DNA of 18,186 nt, from the NCBI GenBank assembly GCA_009733775.1, contig WOGZ01000514.1, positions 1 through 18,186 on the forward strand, in the 5' to 3' direction. Within the stretch, counting starts at the first letter, position 1. Each line of letters opens with the position of its first letter. The translations under genes and the position numbers were made by a program. Below the pieces are notes generated by a model. It saw only the letters and a program-made list of their open reading frames with translations. It was not told the origin of the DNA and did no database searches. Below are positions 1 to 9,346 of this stretch, in pieces. Source of the stretch: Alectoria sarmentosa (taxonomy: Eukaryota > Ascomycota > Lecanoromycetes > Lecanorales > Parmeliaceae).

Positions 1-12
1 ATTAAAAAGTTT

Positions 13-335
13 TCGATTTTATTAAATTATTTAAAAAGATTAATTAACAATTTATCAATGTATTTATTATCAATAAAGTATTTAAAATTAAATAATTATA
101 ATAAAAAATTTATTTTTTATCAATTTTTTAAGAAATAATATTTGATCTTTTATTAATTATTTGTTTAATTTAATAATTAATTATTCAATTACTTTTATTA
201 AGTTATTTAGAAAAATTAATTAACAATTTATTAATTAATTTATTAATAATAAAGTATTCAAAATTTAATAATTATTAAAAACTCTTTAATTTTCATCGAT
301 CTTTCAAAAAATAATAATTAATTTTTTATTAATAA
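13..335. repeat. Diverged tandem direct repeat, period about 176 bp
   Basis: Copy A (about 13-157) and copy B (about 189-335) align with an offset of about 176 bases. Shared anchors are TAATTAACAATTTAT (41 and 217), ATAAAGTATT, and a shared end resembling CTTTTATTAAT. Differences are a mix of small gaps and transitions, as expected for an old duplication later mutated. There is no third copy after 335. In DNA this AT-rich, chance similarity is a risk, but the length of the aligned stretch and the order of its anchors make true duplication likely. Confidence 0.55.
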
Positions 336-783
336 TTTATTAATTAATAATTAATTAATATTAATATTAATATTAATACGTAAAAATTAATAATATAATA
401 TAATATAAATAAATTCTTGAATAAAATGAAAATTTGAGTTACTTTTCTTTTTAAACTTTATTTTAAATTTATTAATTATTTTTTATAAATTATATATTTA
501 TTTTAAAGATTAAATTAAATATAAAATATAAAATATAAGATATAAACGAAATAATTGTTATAATATCTTAAATATATATAAATATTTAAATATATATTAA
601 TAAGTCGCGTTGAATTCAATTAAATTATATATTAAGAAAAAAAAATCAAAATATTCTTTATTTTAAAAACTAATAATTAAAATTAAAATTAATGAATAAA
701 AAATATTTAATTAATATTCAATTAATTATTAACTAGTATTTAATTAATTATTAATTAATATATAATTATTATTAATTAATATT

Positions 784-839
784 TAATTAATTATTGTTTT
801 TAATTAATTTTTAATTAATTATTGTTTTTAATTAATTTT
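784..839. repeat. 28-bp unit tandemly duplicated
   Basis: Two adjacent identical 28-base units (784-811 and 812-839), each built around ATTATTGTTTTTAATTAA. Upstream of it lies related TTAATTAATATT sequence, so this looks like local slippage in simple AT-rich DNA rather than a functional site. Confidence 0.7.
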
Positions 840-895
840 TAAAAAGAAAGAAGTTTTTTTTATAATAAATAATTATAAAATTTTTAATAAATAAT

Positions 896-968
896 TAATA
901 AATAATTAATGAATTATTAATGAATTATTAATTAATTATTAATGAATTATTAATGAATTATCAATGAA
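896..968. repeat. Short degenerate tandem repeat (about 11 bp)
   Basis: Successive units resembling AATTATTAATG follow one another up to the right border of the AT-rich island. The unit is imperfect, with one TTATCAATG variant near 958. It is low-complexity DNA with no further meaning visible. Confidence 0.6.
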
Positions 969-1147
969 TATGATTTAAAGCTAGTAAGCTTAGCGTTTTT
1001 AGCGCGGTAATATATGACTAATCAGCTTTTTTAAAATTAAGCCAGCCAGCTCCAGCCACAACAGGCCAGCCAGGTGATGTGTAACCTCCTTACTTTATGT
1101 AGTTGCGGCCGGGGGCTATCAAGTAAGACGCTAATGCACCGCGCTAA

Positions 1148-1178
1148 GATAAGATAAGGTCGCGTGTCCCAAACGCGT
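1148..1178 (+). promoter_or_regulatory. Double GATA site and MluI cell-cycle box upstream of mus7
   Basis: Two overlapping GATAAG motifs lie at 1148-1158 and a palindromic ACGCGT at 1173-1178, about 73 bases before the mus7 start codon. ACGCGT is the known MCB element bound by MBF-type factors that drive G1/S transcription of replication and repair genes in yeasts. GATAAG is the core site of fungal GATA factors. The placement fits a replication-repair gene, but function is inferred from motif and position only. The segment 980-1250 is the only space between the AT island and the gene, so it must contain the promoter. Confidence 0.4.
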
Positions 1179-1250
1179 CGATGGCCCACCCCAAGACGAA
1201 TTACTGTACGATGAATACGTGACCGCTTGACGACATGCATAATGCTCTAG

Positions 1251-4200
1251 ATGGCAGAATGGAGAATCCGTGGCTATGTTCAGGACTCAGACGACGAAGA
1301 GGACTCTCAGAACTCGATCCCGATCGATCTTACGGTATCCAGGGAGGCAGCCCACATTGATGACACAGGAGCTATCGAGTCTGGCGAACCGTACGACATC
1401 AAGGCTTATGATGGGCCACATAGAAGTGGAGGCTCGGAGGCCAAGGAGGGACAAAAGAGACACAGTATCACAAACGCAGGAGAAGAACGCAGCAGTGCGG
1501 CAAAGCTACTGGTGCAACATGAGAAGAAAATGGCTCTGTCAACAGCAGTGGGGCATGATGCGCACGACACCGAGAAAGTCATGATAGATGGCTATGAGGA
1601 CATTGATGAGCTCCAGCAAGATCACTACAAAGTCACATCAACGGCACAGCTTGAATCAGAATTGCTGAATGGAGCCCATTACCTGGAGGCGATATCTCGG
1701 TTAAGCTCAGTTCCACCAAATGAAATTTCGTTTCCATGTTCTTTGTCGTCTTCACCGCTGTCCGAAGTGTTCAACACCTACCATGGGACTCCACCTACCC
1801 CAAGCATGCAGAGGTCTGCTAGCGGAGATCAAAGCGATGACCGGGAGAGCTCTGTAGACGGCGGTCTCAAGGCTCTGGAGTCAACATTCCGGCATGAAAC
1901 TACTGCTGAACCAGAACCTCTAGTCGTTAACAGAGATCACGAATCTCGAGGAACAACCCGCAGTCTACGCCACCGCAATCCCATTCAGCTACACCCCTAC
2001 GCACTTGAAAGCGAGCAATACCGGCAGACTCTCAAGGCAAGAGGAGTGAAACCCCTGCGTATCGCGCAAATGGAAGCCGAGGCTGCAAGGGCTCCGGAAC
2101 AAGACTCTCAGAATAGAGAGTTCAATGGCGAAGAAAGCCAGCTCATGGACCGTGAAACTGAACAACCAGAACCCTATTCTTCGTCTCCCCTCCATCCCCC
2201 GGGCTCCCCGATTGCCCAGTCTCAAGACAAAAGAGACATTTATGTCTTTGGCGATGATGACTTGCCGGACATGAGGACCCTCCTAAGCCATTCAACGCGC
2301 AAATACGTCGGCAATGGCCACAAGAGGCGCAAGACTGCCAAGGCGACATCTGCGGCCTTCAGGATGCCCCCAGGCTCAGAGCTGAACCGAAAAATCCCAT
2401 TGCTGGGAGATACAGCTAGCTCAGCACTCACTGACGACGATGTCCTATTTGACATACCGCCGTCACCTCCTCACTCGGGTGGTCACACGCGTCTAGACAC
2501 TGATCGTTCTGCTTTGCCTACCTTCCGAATGCCGCGAAGGTACTCGCCAGCTGCTCTCCCAACACCGATGACTTCTTCAGAGCCCAGACCACGACAGCTG
2601 CTCGAAATATTTGAAGACGAACAATCAGATGATGACTCTCGTCGAATCAGGCAAGCAGCAGACGCTGATGACTCAACGGAAGCTGAATTTTCTCCATCCG
2701 AAGATGAAACGTCTCACCAATTTCATCGTGCACAACGCAAGATACGCGGGGTCCTACCAGCGTCTTGGCTTAAGCTAGACCTGAAATCACGAAAGAAGAA
2801 GCCTGAGGACTCCCACATGGCTCTTCCTAGTGTCTCGCCTGAAAGAAACATTGCTCAACGAGGCGTAGCGCGCACGGTTGTCGCGGCAGGCAGCAAGAGT
2901 TTTGGTACGCCGAATCTAAGGCATGAGATCGAGGTGCTATCTGATGGCGAGGGTCCCGAATTGGAGACGGACGAGCTGCCGCAGACTCGTATTCATCAAC
3001 ACCAGCATTACCTACTTGAAGATGGTGAAGAAGGGTTTCTTACAGGGAGATGGGGTGAGGCCGCAGAAGACGACCGAATCGATGCCATGTTGCCGAAGGC
3101 AACAAGGGCTTTCCATTCCCGGAAGAGCAGCAAACGCCAGACTAGGACAGGAGACTTCCACTCACGTTCTCGGGTTACGGCTCACGGACTCCTGAAGAAA
3201 TCCTCAAATAATGGCGCCCATCAGCGTAGAGTTATGGACCAATTCGACAAAGGCCACAAAAGAAAACCCAGATTTCGCCCGCCAAGACTTGGTATACTTG
3301 ACACACCATTGACGAAGGGATCACCTCAGGATTCTGTGCCCCAATTCCTCAAAGTTGCATCCCGCACAGTACGCTCACGCCGTGATAAAGGAAGACATAG
3401 TCCATCTCGAAAGTTTGTCCGCCTGGCAACAAGGGATGATGATAATGATGCCAATGAGACCCTACGAAATTGGCGCGGAGGAACGATTGTACCTTCGGTC
3501 AACGACGAGATCAGTGAATTGCCAGGTCGCCAGCCTCTGTATCCGCTGTCGGCGAACAGCCCAGTGCCACCGAGGGCGTCTGAATCGAGACGCACCTTTA
3601 AAGACCCTAAATCGTGGACCTCTCCAATGACACCTGTGAAGCCGCACATTCGCTCCGCAAAGTCTCGAAAGCTTCACACCTCCCTGGATCATCTCATCGA
3701 GCGTCGTCACGCTGATACACCTGATTCTACCCAACATGAAGCGCCCTCATGGCTTCAACGAGCTATCGGAAAGCCGAAAAAGCGAGGGCAGATAGTTTCT
3801 TCATTATGGACTATCAAGGACTCAAGGCCAGCAATGCTAGAGTCTACTCGGAAAGATGCAGATCGGACACATGCAAAGGCCATGTTTCATCGAGACCTAG
3901 CCAGAGTAAATCACTTTGACGATGATTCCGGACTTCCTGGTGTGGTAGTACGGAGATTCTTCGAAGAGGACGGCATGCGGCCATCGAATTCGGCTGCTCC
4001 AGAGGCGCATAGTACGGTATTGGATCAAGACGCTATGAACGTTCATGCTACCACTAAGAGGGCCATTCCGCACAAGAGGAGAAAGAGACGGCCACAACAC
4101 CTGAATGTTACCGAAACCTGGTCCAGGGAACCCAGCATGCCTATCGTTCTCGATGACTATCCAGATCAAGCTGTGGGTTCCTCTGAAGGACGTAAGCGGG

Positions 4201-7200
4201 ATATGCTTGTTGGTCTGGGACCGTTTGGAACCCGATATAGTGACAATTTTAATGTTATTCCTTTACCTACAGGGACCTGCCTGAGTGCAAACACTTTATT
4301 AGGCAGTGGTACCTTTGCTAAGGCTCTCAAACATGCGACTACCGCCAACCTCGAAAGCTCCAGAGGATACAGCTTTTTAAGATTCAATGATAGAAGCTTG
4401 AGATGGGGTTCATGGAATGATACTGTCTCCTCGGAGCTGGGTGAGGTTCTCAAGTCAGTTAGTCAGTTGGTACAATGTACCGCGAGCCAGAGTCTGGAAG
4501 CAACGGGCGTTCAGATAATGGAGCAAGTCATACTCTTACTAAACAATATTCTTCAATACTTCTCGAATCACTTGAGCTTCCTTGACACAGTGGACAGAGT
4601 TGCATTCGTCCTGAGATGCAAAGGTCTTCTCTCTGGCTTGATGGTTGAACCCATCGATCATAATGCTGTCAGGAAGGAACCCAACCACCAAGCCTCAGAC
4701 AATGCACAAAGAAACATCCAAATCAGCTCCCTTACCTTGATACTCGCCAATCAGTTGCATCAGATCTCTAAGCATGAGCTCGTACCGTCAAGATTGCAGG
4801 CTGAAGTTGGATCTTTAGTCCAGAAAGCAGCCCATCATACTCTCGACCTGTCACTGACAAAGGGGCTGGAACCGTTCGGGAATTGTTTGTCAATGCTCAG
4901 GAACCGCAATGCAGACTACCGCATCCAGGACCGGTGCATCGAAGCCTTCGTTGTTGCACAACATGTGCTTGGTCAAGACCCAGACTCCAAGATGGGCGTC
5001 TGGCTGACTTTGCTGAAAGCTGTCCCAACCAAATCCTCGGATGGCATTTTCGACATTACTCTGGCGGAGCAATCTTGGAAACAGCTCTTTACCTTGTTAC
5101 CCTTTCTCGAAATTGACGCACAAGGGGTTGTAGAGGCTGGGCGCCGGTTCAAGGTCTCATTTGACAATTGGACGTTTGCCAAGCGCCTCATAAATCCTTT
5201 ATTGGAAGCCTCGCTGAGTAACCCACAAGGGCAGCCACCTAGCTTCAACTCTTACTGCCGAGCCGTCTTTGGGCGTTGCCTGCATCTGATCAATGGCTGG
5301 GGCTGGCGAAGATGCGAATCGATCATTGGTGTACTTTTCGATTATTTCGCTCGTAACAGCCTATCTCATTTGAGGTCCGAAGAAAGCAAGGGCTCGCCGC
5401 TCTTTTTGGAACGTCTGGACAAGAACCCTTCTCTGACCTCCGAGCCTGAAGATAGAGGCTTTCATATCCTGCTGAAGATCATAGGAAGCGGTATCAGGTA
5501 CATGCGAAAGACATACCCCGAGAAGAAAATTCGAGACGTAGTTTGGCGCTTAATGCCAAATCATGGCCGCTCCCACCCAAAAGAAGAAGCCATCCGTCAA
5601 GAACATCTAGACGCATTGCGAAATCACCATGATCTGCTCTGTACCTTATACTGGGCTTCTCCGCCCAGCTGCAGACCGCGGTTGACCGTCATTCGCAACC
5701 TGGTCAATCTCGAGACCTCCCATCGAGAGGCCTGCCATATCAACATCCGGGCCTGGTTCAATCTTGTCAAGTTCCAATTGTCGACCGATGAGCCTATCAG
5801 CAACTTAGAACCATTCGCTGAGTGGCACAATCATCTTCTGGCGCAAATTCTTCGACAGCACAGTCTTGCTCGCACGGAAGCGGAGGACCAAGTTAGATCA
5901 GCCCAGTCGGTCGGTGGCCTCACAGTGTCAAAGGAATTGCTTGAAACAACTATAGCCAGAAATCAACGACAGGTCGAAGCAATACTGAGTGACGCCTTGG
6001 TGTGCCTCAAGCTCGCTATCGAGGCGGCTCAGAATCCTAAGGATGCTTCAATCTTGCTGTCTATGAAATTGGCCAAAGTCTTCGAATTGTTTGATGCGAG
6101 CAGGACTCAAGCAAATAAGCAGATTATACAAGCACTAGATGTTCTGAGTGCATGCGCAAGCAAGTGCGTTGGATTTCGCGAGGAGAACGAAGAAAGTCAA
6201 GATTATGGAGACTGGTCAGCTTTCGACGACGATTCCTCAGCCACACCACAACAAGAAGACACTGCATCGTCACTCACTACGTTCCAAGACCCTTTGAGGC
6301 ATCTCCTCTCGAATTGCTTTGGAGCTGACCTGGTGCCTGACGATGCTCTGCTGTTGAAGGTAGTTGACGTTTGGGTCATTGTCGCCCAAGTATTGGTTCG
6401 ATCTGGGCTAAGATCTTGGACTGATTTCCTTGCTTGCTTTGGAAATGACTCTTGGAGCTCATTGCGAGACACTGAGCAGACTAGGAAATTTTCTGCCTAC
6501 TATCTGGCTACCTTAATTGAGAGGGACTTCAAACCCTACCTTGACCACAAAGCGTTCTTCTTAATGTCTTGGGTCGGTTCGCTGGTTGAGCGCGAGTCGT
6601 TGCTTAAGTTTCAACACCGATTTATGAGCGCTTTGTTGAACACAGATTCTGAGAACTCGTTACTACAAAATCTGCCCTTTTGGAAGGATACAGCCAATGA
6701 AACCTATCGAATCACGGCGTTGGAGTTCTCTGGTCGTAGGCTGTCATTGATCTCCAGCGTTCTGTCAAATATGCGAGTTCGTTGGGAAAGTTCCGTATTC
6801 GCGCCCTCTGTGAATGGCAACGAGCTTCGGCAAGAATTCAAAGATCTACTCAAGCACCTCATGACGACGATGAAGCGTAATTATCAAGAGCTTGGCCACG
6901 GATCGAACGCCAGGGGGGCCTACGTTGACTTCGTACATCGTGTCATCGAGGTCTTGCAGCAGCACACTTCCACCATCTGTCCCATAGATCGCTTCTTCAC
7001 GGACAACGGTGCCTTTCCGCTACCAGCCACAGATCCGACATACGTCGTTGCCCAGCTCAAGAATTACGGTCTACGACTGCAAGATGCTAGGACACCCAAA
7101 CAGCTCGCAGTCTTCCTCCAATCTGTATCTGAGCGAGCTGCTATCGATGGCCAACAGCCATACCTCGTTGGCCAGCTGCACGCAGCAATGTCTAATGCTT

Positions 7201-7979
7201 TCGAGGATGGTGTATCGTCGACACCGACCTTGCGTTCTTTCCTCGTAAAGAACATCGTTCCGGCATATGTTGAGATGGCTTTTAGTACGGCATGTGGCTG
7301 GGTCCTAGCAATGCCATATTTGCAAGCTCTGCAAGAAGTTTTTAGAGAACTACTCGAGGATCTCGATGGCGCCAACCCCGGGAGTGTCGCCGCCATTGCA
7401 AGTACAATCACTGCTTTCCTCGACTCAATGCGACAATCCTCGGAAAATCTCATATTTGGCGAATCAAGATCGAGAGATGCTAGGACATTGAGGACTATGT
7501 CAGCATGCTACTCAGCCATCTCCGCACTTCTACCAGTCATAGACTATATCGTCCGTCTGCCGGGACCGACTCTGTTTGCGGTCGACAAAATCGAGTTCTT
7601 CAAAGACCTTGCTGTGTACTTTTCTGCTGAGCTCCGCAACGACAGTGAAGTAGAAGTGCCAAACATCGACCGTAATCAGAGGACACTCACGGAGACATCG
7701 GTCTCCGACATTCGCAGGTTCGCTACGCAAGAGCTGAGAGATACCGTGACCAGAACCTGGGTGTGCCATGACGATCAGTACTACGTCATTAGAACCTCAA
7801 CGAGGAGGGAGGTTGTGGTGGACATTGGCCTGTATGAGGAAGAGAAAGCGCAACTACTGAACGTGTTTCGAGAATTCATCAAAGTTTGCAGAGCTATGCC
7901 AGCGCTGAGAGATGAAGATGACCACATCCTTGCGATGACGGAGAAGAAGTCGGTAGGGGTTGACGGGTTGTTTTTTTGA
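1251..7979 (+). CDS. mus7: Mus7/MMS22 family replication-repair protein
   Basis: This 2242-residue intronless frame is a homologue of fission yeast Mus7 and budding yeast Mms22. In yeasts this protein is the substrate adaptor of the Rtt101(Cul4)-Mms1 ubiquitin ligase and acts in the nucleus at stalled replication forks, aiding recombination and resistance to alkylating damage. The N-terminus carries the fungal Mus7-like motif with W, RGYV and DSDDEE (residues 4-18). Residues about 20-970 are polar and probably disordered, with acidic patches (DEQSDDD, SPSEDE) and basic clusters that could be nuclear signals (near 357-364 and KRRKRRPQ near 942-949). The conserved domain opens at about residue 988 with GLGPFGTRYSDNF, then FNVIPLPTGT and LLGSGTF, and runs as a helical region towards the C-terminus. 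The ATG at 1251 follows an in-frame TAG immediately upstream and gives the conserved N-terminal motif, so the start is secure. It is longer than yeast Mms22, mainly in the disordered half. No internal stops or frameshifts are present despite the RIP-marked island 280 bases away. Confidence 0.92.
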   Translation: MAEWRIRGYVQDSDDEEDSQNSIPIDLTVSREAAHIDDTGAIESGEPYDIKAYDGPHRSGGSEAKEGQKRHSITNAGEERSSAAKLLVQHEKKMALSTAVGHDAHDTEKVMIDGYEDIDELQQDHYKVTSTAQLESELLNGAHYLEAISRLSSVPPNEISFPCSLSSSPLSEVFNTYHGTPPTPSMQRSASGDQSDDRESSVDGGLKALESTFRHETTAEPEPLVVNRDHESRGTTRSLRHRNPIQLHPYALESEQYRQTLKARGVKPLRIAQMEAEAARAPEQDSQNREFNGEESQLMDRETEQPEPYSSSPLHPPGSPIAQSQDKRDIYVFGDDDLPDMRTLLSHSTRKYVGNGHKRRKTAKATSAAFRMPPGSELNRKIPLLGDTASSALTDDDVLFDIPPSPPHSGGHTRLDTDRSALPTFRMPRRYSPAALPTPMTSSEPRPRQLLEIFEDEQSDDDSRRIRQAADADDSTEAEFSPSEDETSHQFHRAQRKIRGVLPASWLKLDLKSRKKKPEDSHMALPSVSPERNIAQRGVARTVVAAGSKSFGTPNLRHEIEVLSDGEGPELETDELPQTRIHQHQHYLLEDGEEGFLTGRWGEAAEDDRIDAMLPKATRAFHSRKSSKRQTRTGDFHSRSRVTAHGLLKKSSNNGAHQRRVMDQFDKGHKRKPRFRPPRLGILDTPLTKGSPQDSVPQFLKVASRTVRSRRDKGRHSPSRKFVRLATRDDDNDANETLRNWRGGTIVPSVNDEISELPGRQPLYPLSANSPVPPRASESRRTFKDPKSWTSPMTPVKPHIRSAKSRKLHTSLDHLIERRHADTPDSTQHEAPSWLQRAIGKPKKRGQIVSSLWTIKDSRPAMLESTRKDADRTHAKAMFHRDLARVNHFDDDSGLPGVVVRRFFEEDGMRPSNSAAPEAHSTVLDQDAMNVHATTKRAIPHKRRKRRPQHLNVTETWSREPSMPIVLDDYPDQAVGSSEGRKRDMLVGLGPFGTRYSDNFNVIPLPTGTCLSANTLLGSGTFAKALKHATTANLESSRGYSFLRFNDRSLRWGSWNDTVSSELGEVLKSVSQLVQCTASQSLEATGVQIMEQVILLLNNILQYFSNHLSFLDTVDRVAFVLRCKGLLSGLMVEPIDHNAVRKEPNHQASDNAQRNIQISSLTLILANQLHQISKHELVPSRLQAEVGSLVQKAAHHTLDLSLTKGLEPFGNCLSMLRNRNADYRIQDRCIEAFVVAQHVLGQDPDSKMGVWLTLLKAVPTKSSDGIFDITLAEQSWKQLFTLLPFLEIDAQGVVEAGRRFKVSFDNWTFAKRLINPLLEASLSNPQGQPPSFNSYCRAVFGRCLHLINGWGWRRCESIIGVLFDYFARNSLSHLRSEESKGSPLFLERLDKNPSLTSEPEDRGFHILLKIIGSGIRYMRKTYPEKKIRDVVWRLMPNHGRSHPKEEAIRQEHLDALRNHHDLLCTLYWASPPSCRPRLTVIRNLVNLETSHREACHINIRAWFNLVKFQLSTDEPISNLEPFAEWHNHLLAQILRQHSLARTEAEDQVRSAQSVGGLTVSKELLETTIARNQRQVEAILSDALVCLKLAIEAAQNPKDASILLSMKLAKVFELFDASRTQANKQIIQALDVLSACASKCVGFREENEESQDYGDWSAFDDDSSATPQQEDTASSLTTFQDPLRHLLSNCFGADLVPDDALLLKVVDVWVIVAQVLVRSGLRSWTDFLACFGNDSWSSLRDTEQTRKFSAYYLATLIERDFKPYLDHKAFFLMSWVGSLVERESLLKFQHRFMSALLNTDSENSLLQNLPFWKDTANETYRITALEFSGRRLSLISSVLSNMRVRWESSVFAPSVNGNELRQEFKDLLKHLMTTMKRNYQELGHGSNARGAYVDFVHRVIEVLQQHTSTICPIDRFFTDNGAFPLPATDPTYVVAQLKNYGLRLQDARTPKQLAVFLQSVSERAAIDGQQPYLVGQLHAAMSNAFEDGVSSTPTLRSFLVKNIVPAYVEMAFSTACGWVLAMPYLQALQEVFRELLEDLDGANPGSVAAIASTITAFLDSMRQSSENLIFGESRSRDARTLRTMSACYSAISALLPVIDYIVRLPGPTLFAVDKIEFFKDLAVYFSAELRNDSEVEVPNIDRNQRTLTETSVSDIRRFATQELRDTVTRTWVCHDDQYYVIRTSTRREVVVDIGLYEEEKAQLLNVFREFIKVCRAMPALRDEDDHILAMTEKKSVGVDGLFF

Positions 7980-8421
7980 AAATCGGGGGGAAGATGAGCA
8001 TTAGAGCATCGGTAGTAGAACGCTCATGTATGATGAGTCGTAGCGTTTCAGCGGCATCGGTAGGCGTCACACAACCACACACAGATCATCAGATGTTTTA
8101 AAGCTGTTTTCACTCTATCAGTGGACTCTCATGTACAAGGTATTCAGCTCGTTCCCTTGTTCGTGCAATTACCGCTATTCTCGGACACTTGTCGTTCTCC
8201 TTTACCAAAAGTGAGTCCCTCGCCCCAGCCTTTTTCAAGCTCCACTCTTTCCTTTCTGCCACGAGTCTTGCAAACCCAACAACACGAGCTCCAAAAGCCC
8301 GGCATCTATACCACTCCGTACGGTCCACGGATCAAAAACCAGCCCAACCGATGACGAAGCCCGCAACAAACTGACATATCTGAGCACCGAACCCTCCCGT
8401 TCCAACCTTTTCACTTGCCTC
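7980..8421. other. Intergenic segment after mus7, no convincing gene
   Basis: It holds the mus7 3' flank and possibly the 5' region of the next small ORF. Longer open frames here begin at GTG or TTG, not ATG. An ATG at 8131 opens a 27-codon frame that runs to a good donor-like GTGAGT at 8211; it could be an upstream exon of the small ORF at 8422, but no clear acceptor decides this. No RNA gene or repeat is visible. Confidence 0.4.
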
Positions 8422-8727
8422 ATGCCTCGGCAGCCGGACAGTGACACTTCCCACACGCAATACGCACACTTCCACTGTGTCTCCGCGCTCGAGGACGACA
8501 ATATCTGCGTGCTCATCGGCCTGGATACGGCACCGCAGAGATCTGGGGCACCGTGGTCGCGAATTTATAGATTGTGCATTTGCAAGATTGCCGCTCCCCC
8601 GCCTCAGTTTGAAATATTGGATCTCATCAACGAGGATGTTTATAGATGTGTTCAGGGTGAGATGGACGCGCAGCGTAAGGCCGATATGAAGAGGAATTAC
8701 TATGGTATGTTTATCGCTGCGACGTGA
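8422..8727 (+). CDS. Small hypothetical protein, gene model doubtful
   Basis: An ATG-initiated frame of 101 codons encodes a soluble, mixed-composition peptide with several Cys and His in its first half (HFHC, ICVLIGLD, CICKI) and a charged helical end (GEMDAQRKADMKRNYY). I recognise no family. A donor-like GTATGT lies at 8705-8710 inside the last codons; splicing to the AG at 8753-8754 would remove a 50-base intron, typical of this fungal group, and replace the tail GMFIAAT by EWLTG before a TAA at 8769. It may also be one exon of a larger gene, or not a gene at all. There is no signal peptide or membrane segment. It lies on the same strand as its neighbours, 440 bases after mus7. Confidence 0.35.
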   Translation: MPRQPDSDTSHTQYAHFHCVSALEDDNICVLIGLDTAPQRSGAPWSRIYRLCICKIAAPPPQFEILDLINEDVYRCVQGEMDAQRKADMKRNYYGMFIAAT

Positions 8728-9196
8728 TAGATCGATTAATCCAATTCAAACAAGAATGGCTTACGGGGTAACGCCTAAAAGTACAGCCATTGCAGCAATA
8801 GATGTCAACGCCACCCATCTCACACGCGAACCCATTTGCTAGACACTCGCTACGTTTGCGGTGACTGGGGTTCGAAAGACGGATCTTCGAAGCGGAATCA
8901 TAGCACAAGTCACCGAAGATTCCGCCCAAGTAATGCTGGAACTTGAGGCTAGGAAGCGGACAGTTAGGGGCGAAGGTAGGTAGTTAGGTAGGAGGCGGGA
9001 TGTGGAAGTCTAGCCTGCGTGATGCGGGTATAACACTTTTTGTCTACGGTTGGTGAATATTCCATGCTAACATGAGCTGATTCACCAGCTCGGCCTTTGG
9101 TGTTAAGATTGTTGACGAATGATGGGTCGCGACTTGGCATCGGATGGGATAGCGAATCAGCGGTGCCTAACGGCGGCGTCTTGTGTAACTGCTTTT
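8728..9196. other. Intergenic segment upstream of the cysteine-cluster gene
   Basis: Ordinary base composition with no ATG-initiated frame of useful length. A GGTAGGTAG-type short repeat occurs near 8973-8993. The rest is unremarkable and probably includes distal promoter sequence for the gene starting at 9347. Confidence 0.5.
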
Positions 9197-9223
9197 ACGC
9201 GTTTGGCAACCCCTCCATATAAG
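9197..9223 (+). promoter_or_regulatory. Candidate promoter: ACGCGT box and TATA element
   Basis: ACGCGT (9197-9202) is followed 15 bases later by TATAAG (9218-9223) and then by a pyrimidine-rich stretch up to about 9251. That order, about 125 bases before the chosen start at 9347, is a usual fungal core promoter. A 7-codon upstream ORF (ATG at 9237, TAA at 9258-9260) follows the TATA box; whether it is transcribed depends on where transcription starts. Confidence 0.45.
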
Positions 9224-9346
9224 GAACCTCACTCTCATGTTCTCTCTTTTTGAATTTTAATATTGTCACCTCTGGTCAGATTCGTCTTGATACCTGCTCG
9301 AGCAAATACGACCTTGCCCATAGCACGATTCCCATCCTCGACAACC

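Larger units (their letters stand above)
1..975. other. AT-rich, RIP-type gene-free island (left)
   Basis: This stretch is almost wholly A and T, with runs of TTAATTAA-like sequence and only scattered C and G. No open frame longer than about 60 codons exists and I recognise no protein relic in it. It ends sharply near 975, where ordinary base composition begins. In Pezizomycotina such blocks are usually transposon graveyards produced by repeat-induced point mutation. The diverged direct repeat inside it (separate entry) supports a repeat origin. The class of the original element cannot be read any more. Confidence 0.8.

Noticed and set aside
784..968. Tandem repeats considered as a CRISPR-like or satellite array
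   Set aside because: No spacers, units are AT-only and degenerate, and the genome is eukaryotic.
8121..8374. Two overlapping + strand frames after mus7
   Set aside because: They start at GTG or TTG, not ATG, and have low-complexity sequence. Possible exons cannot be told from chance.
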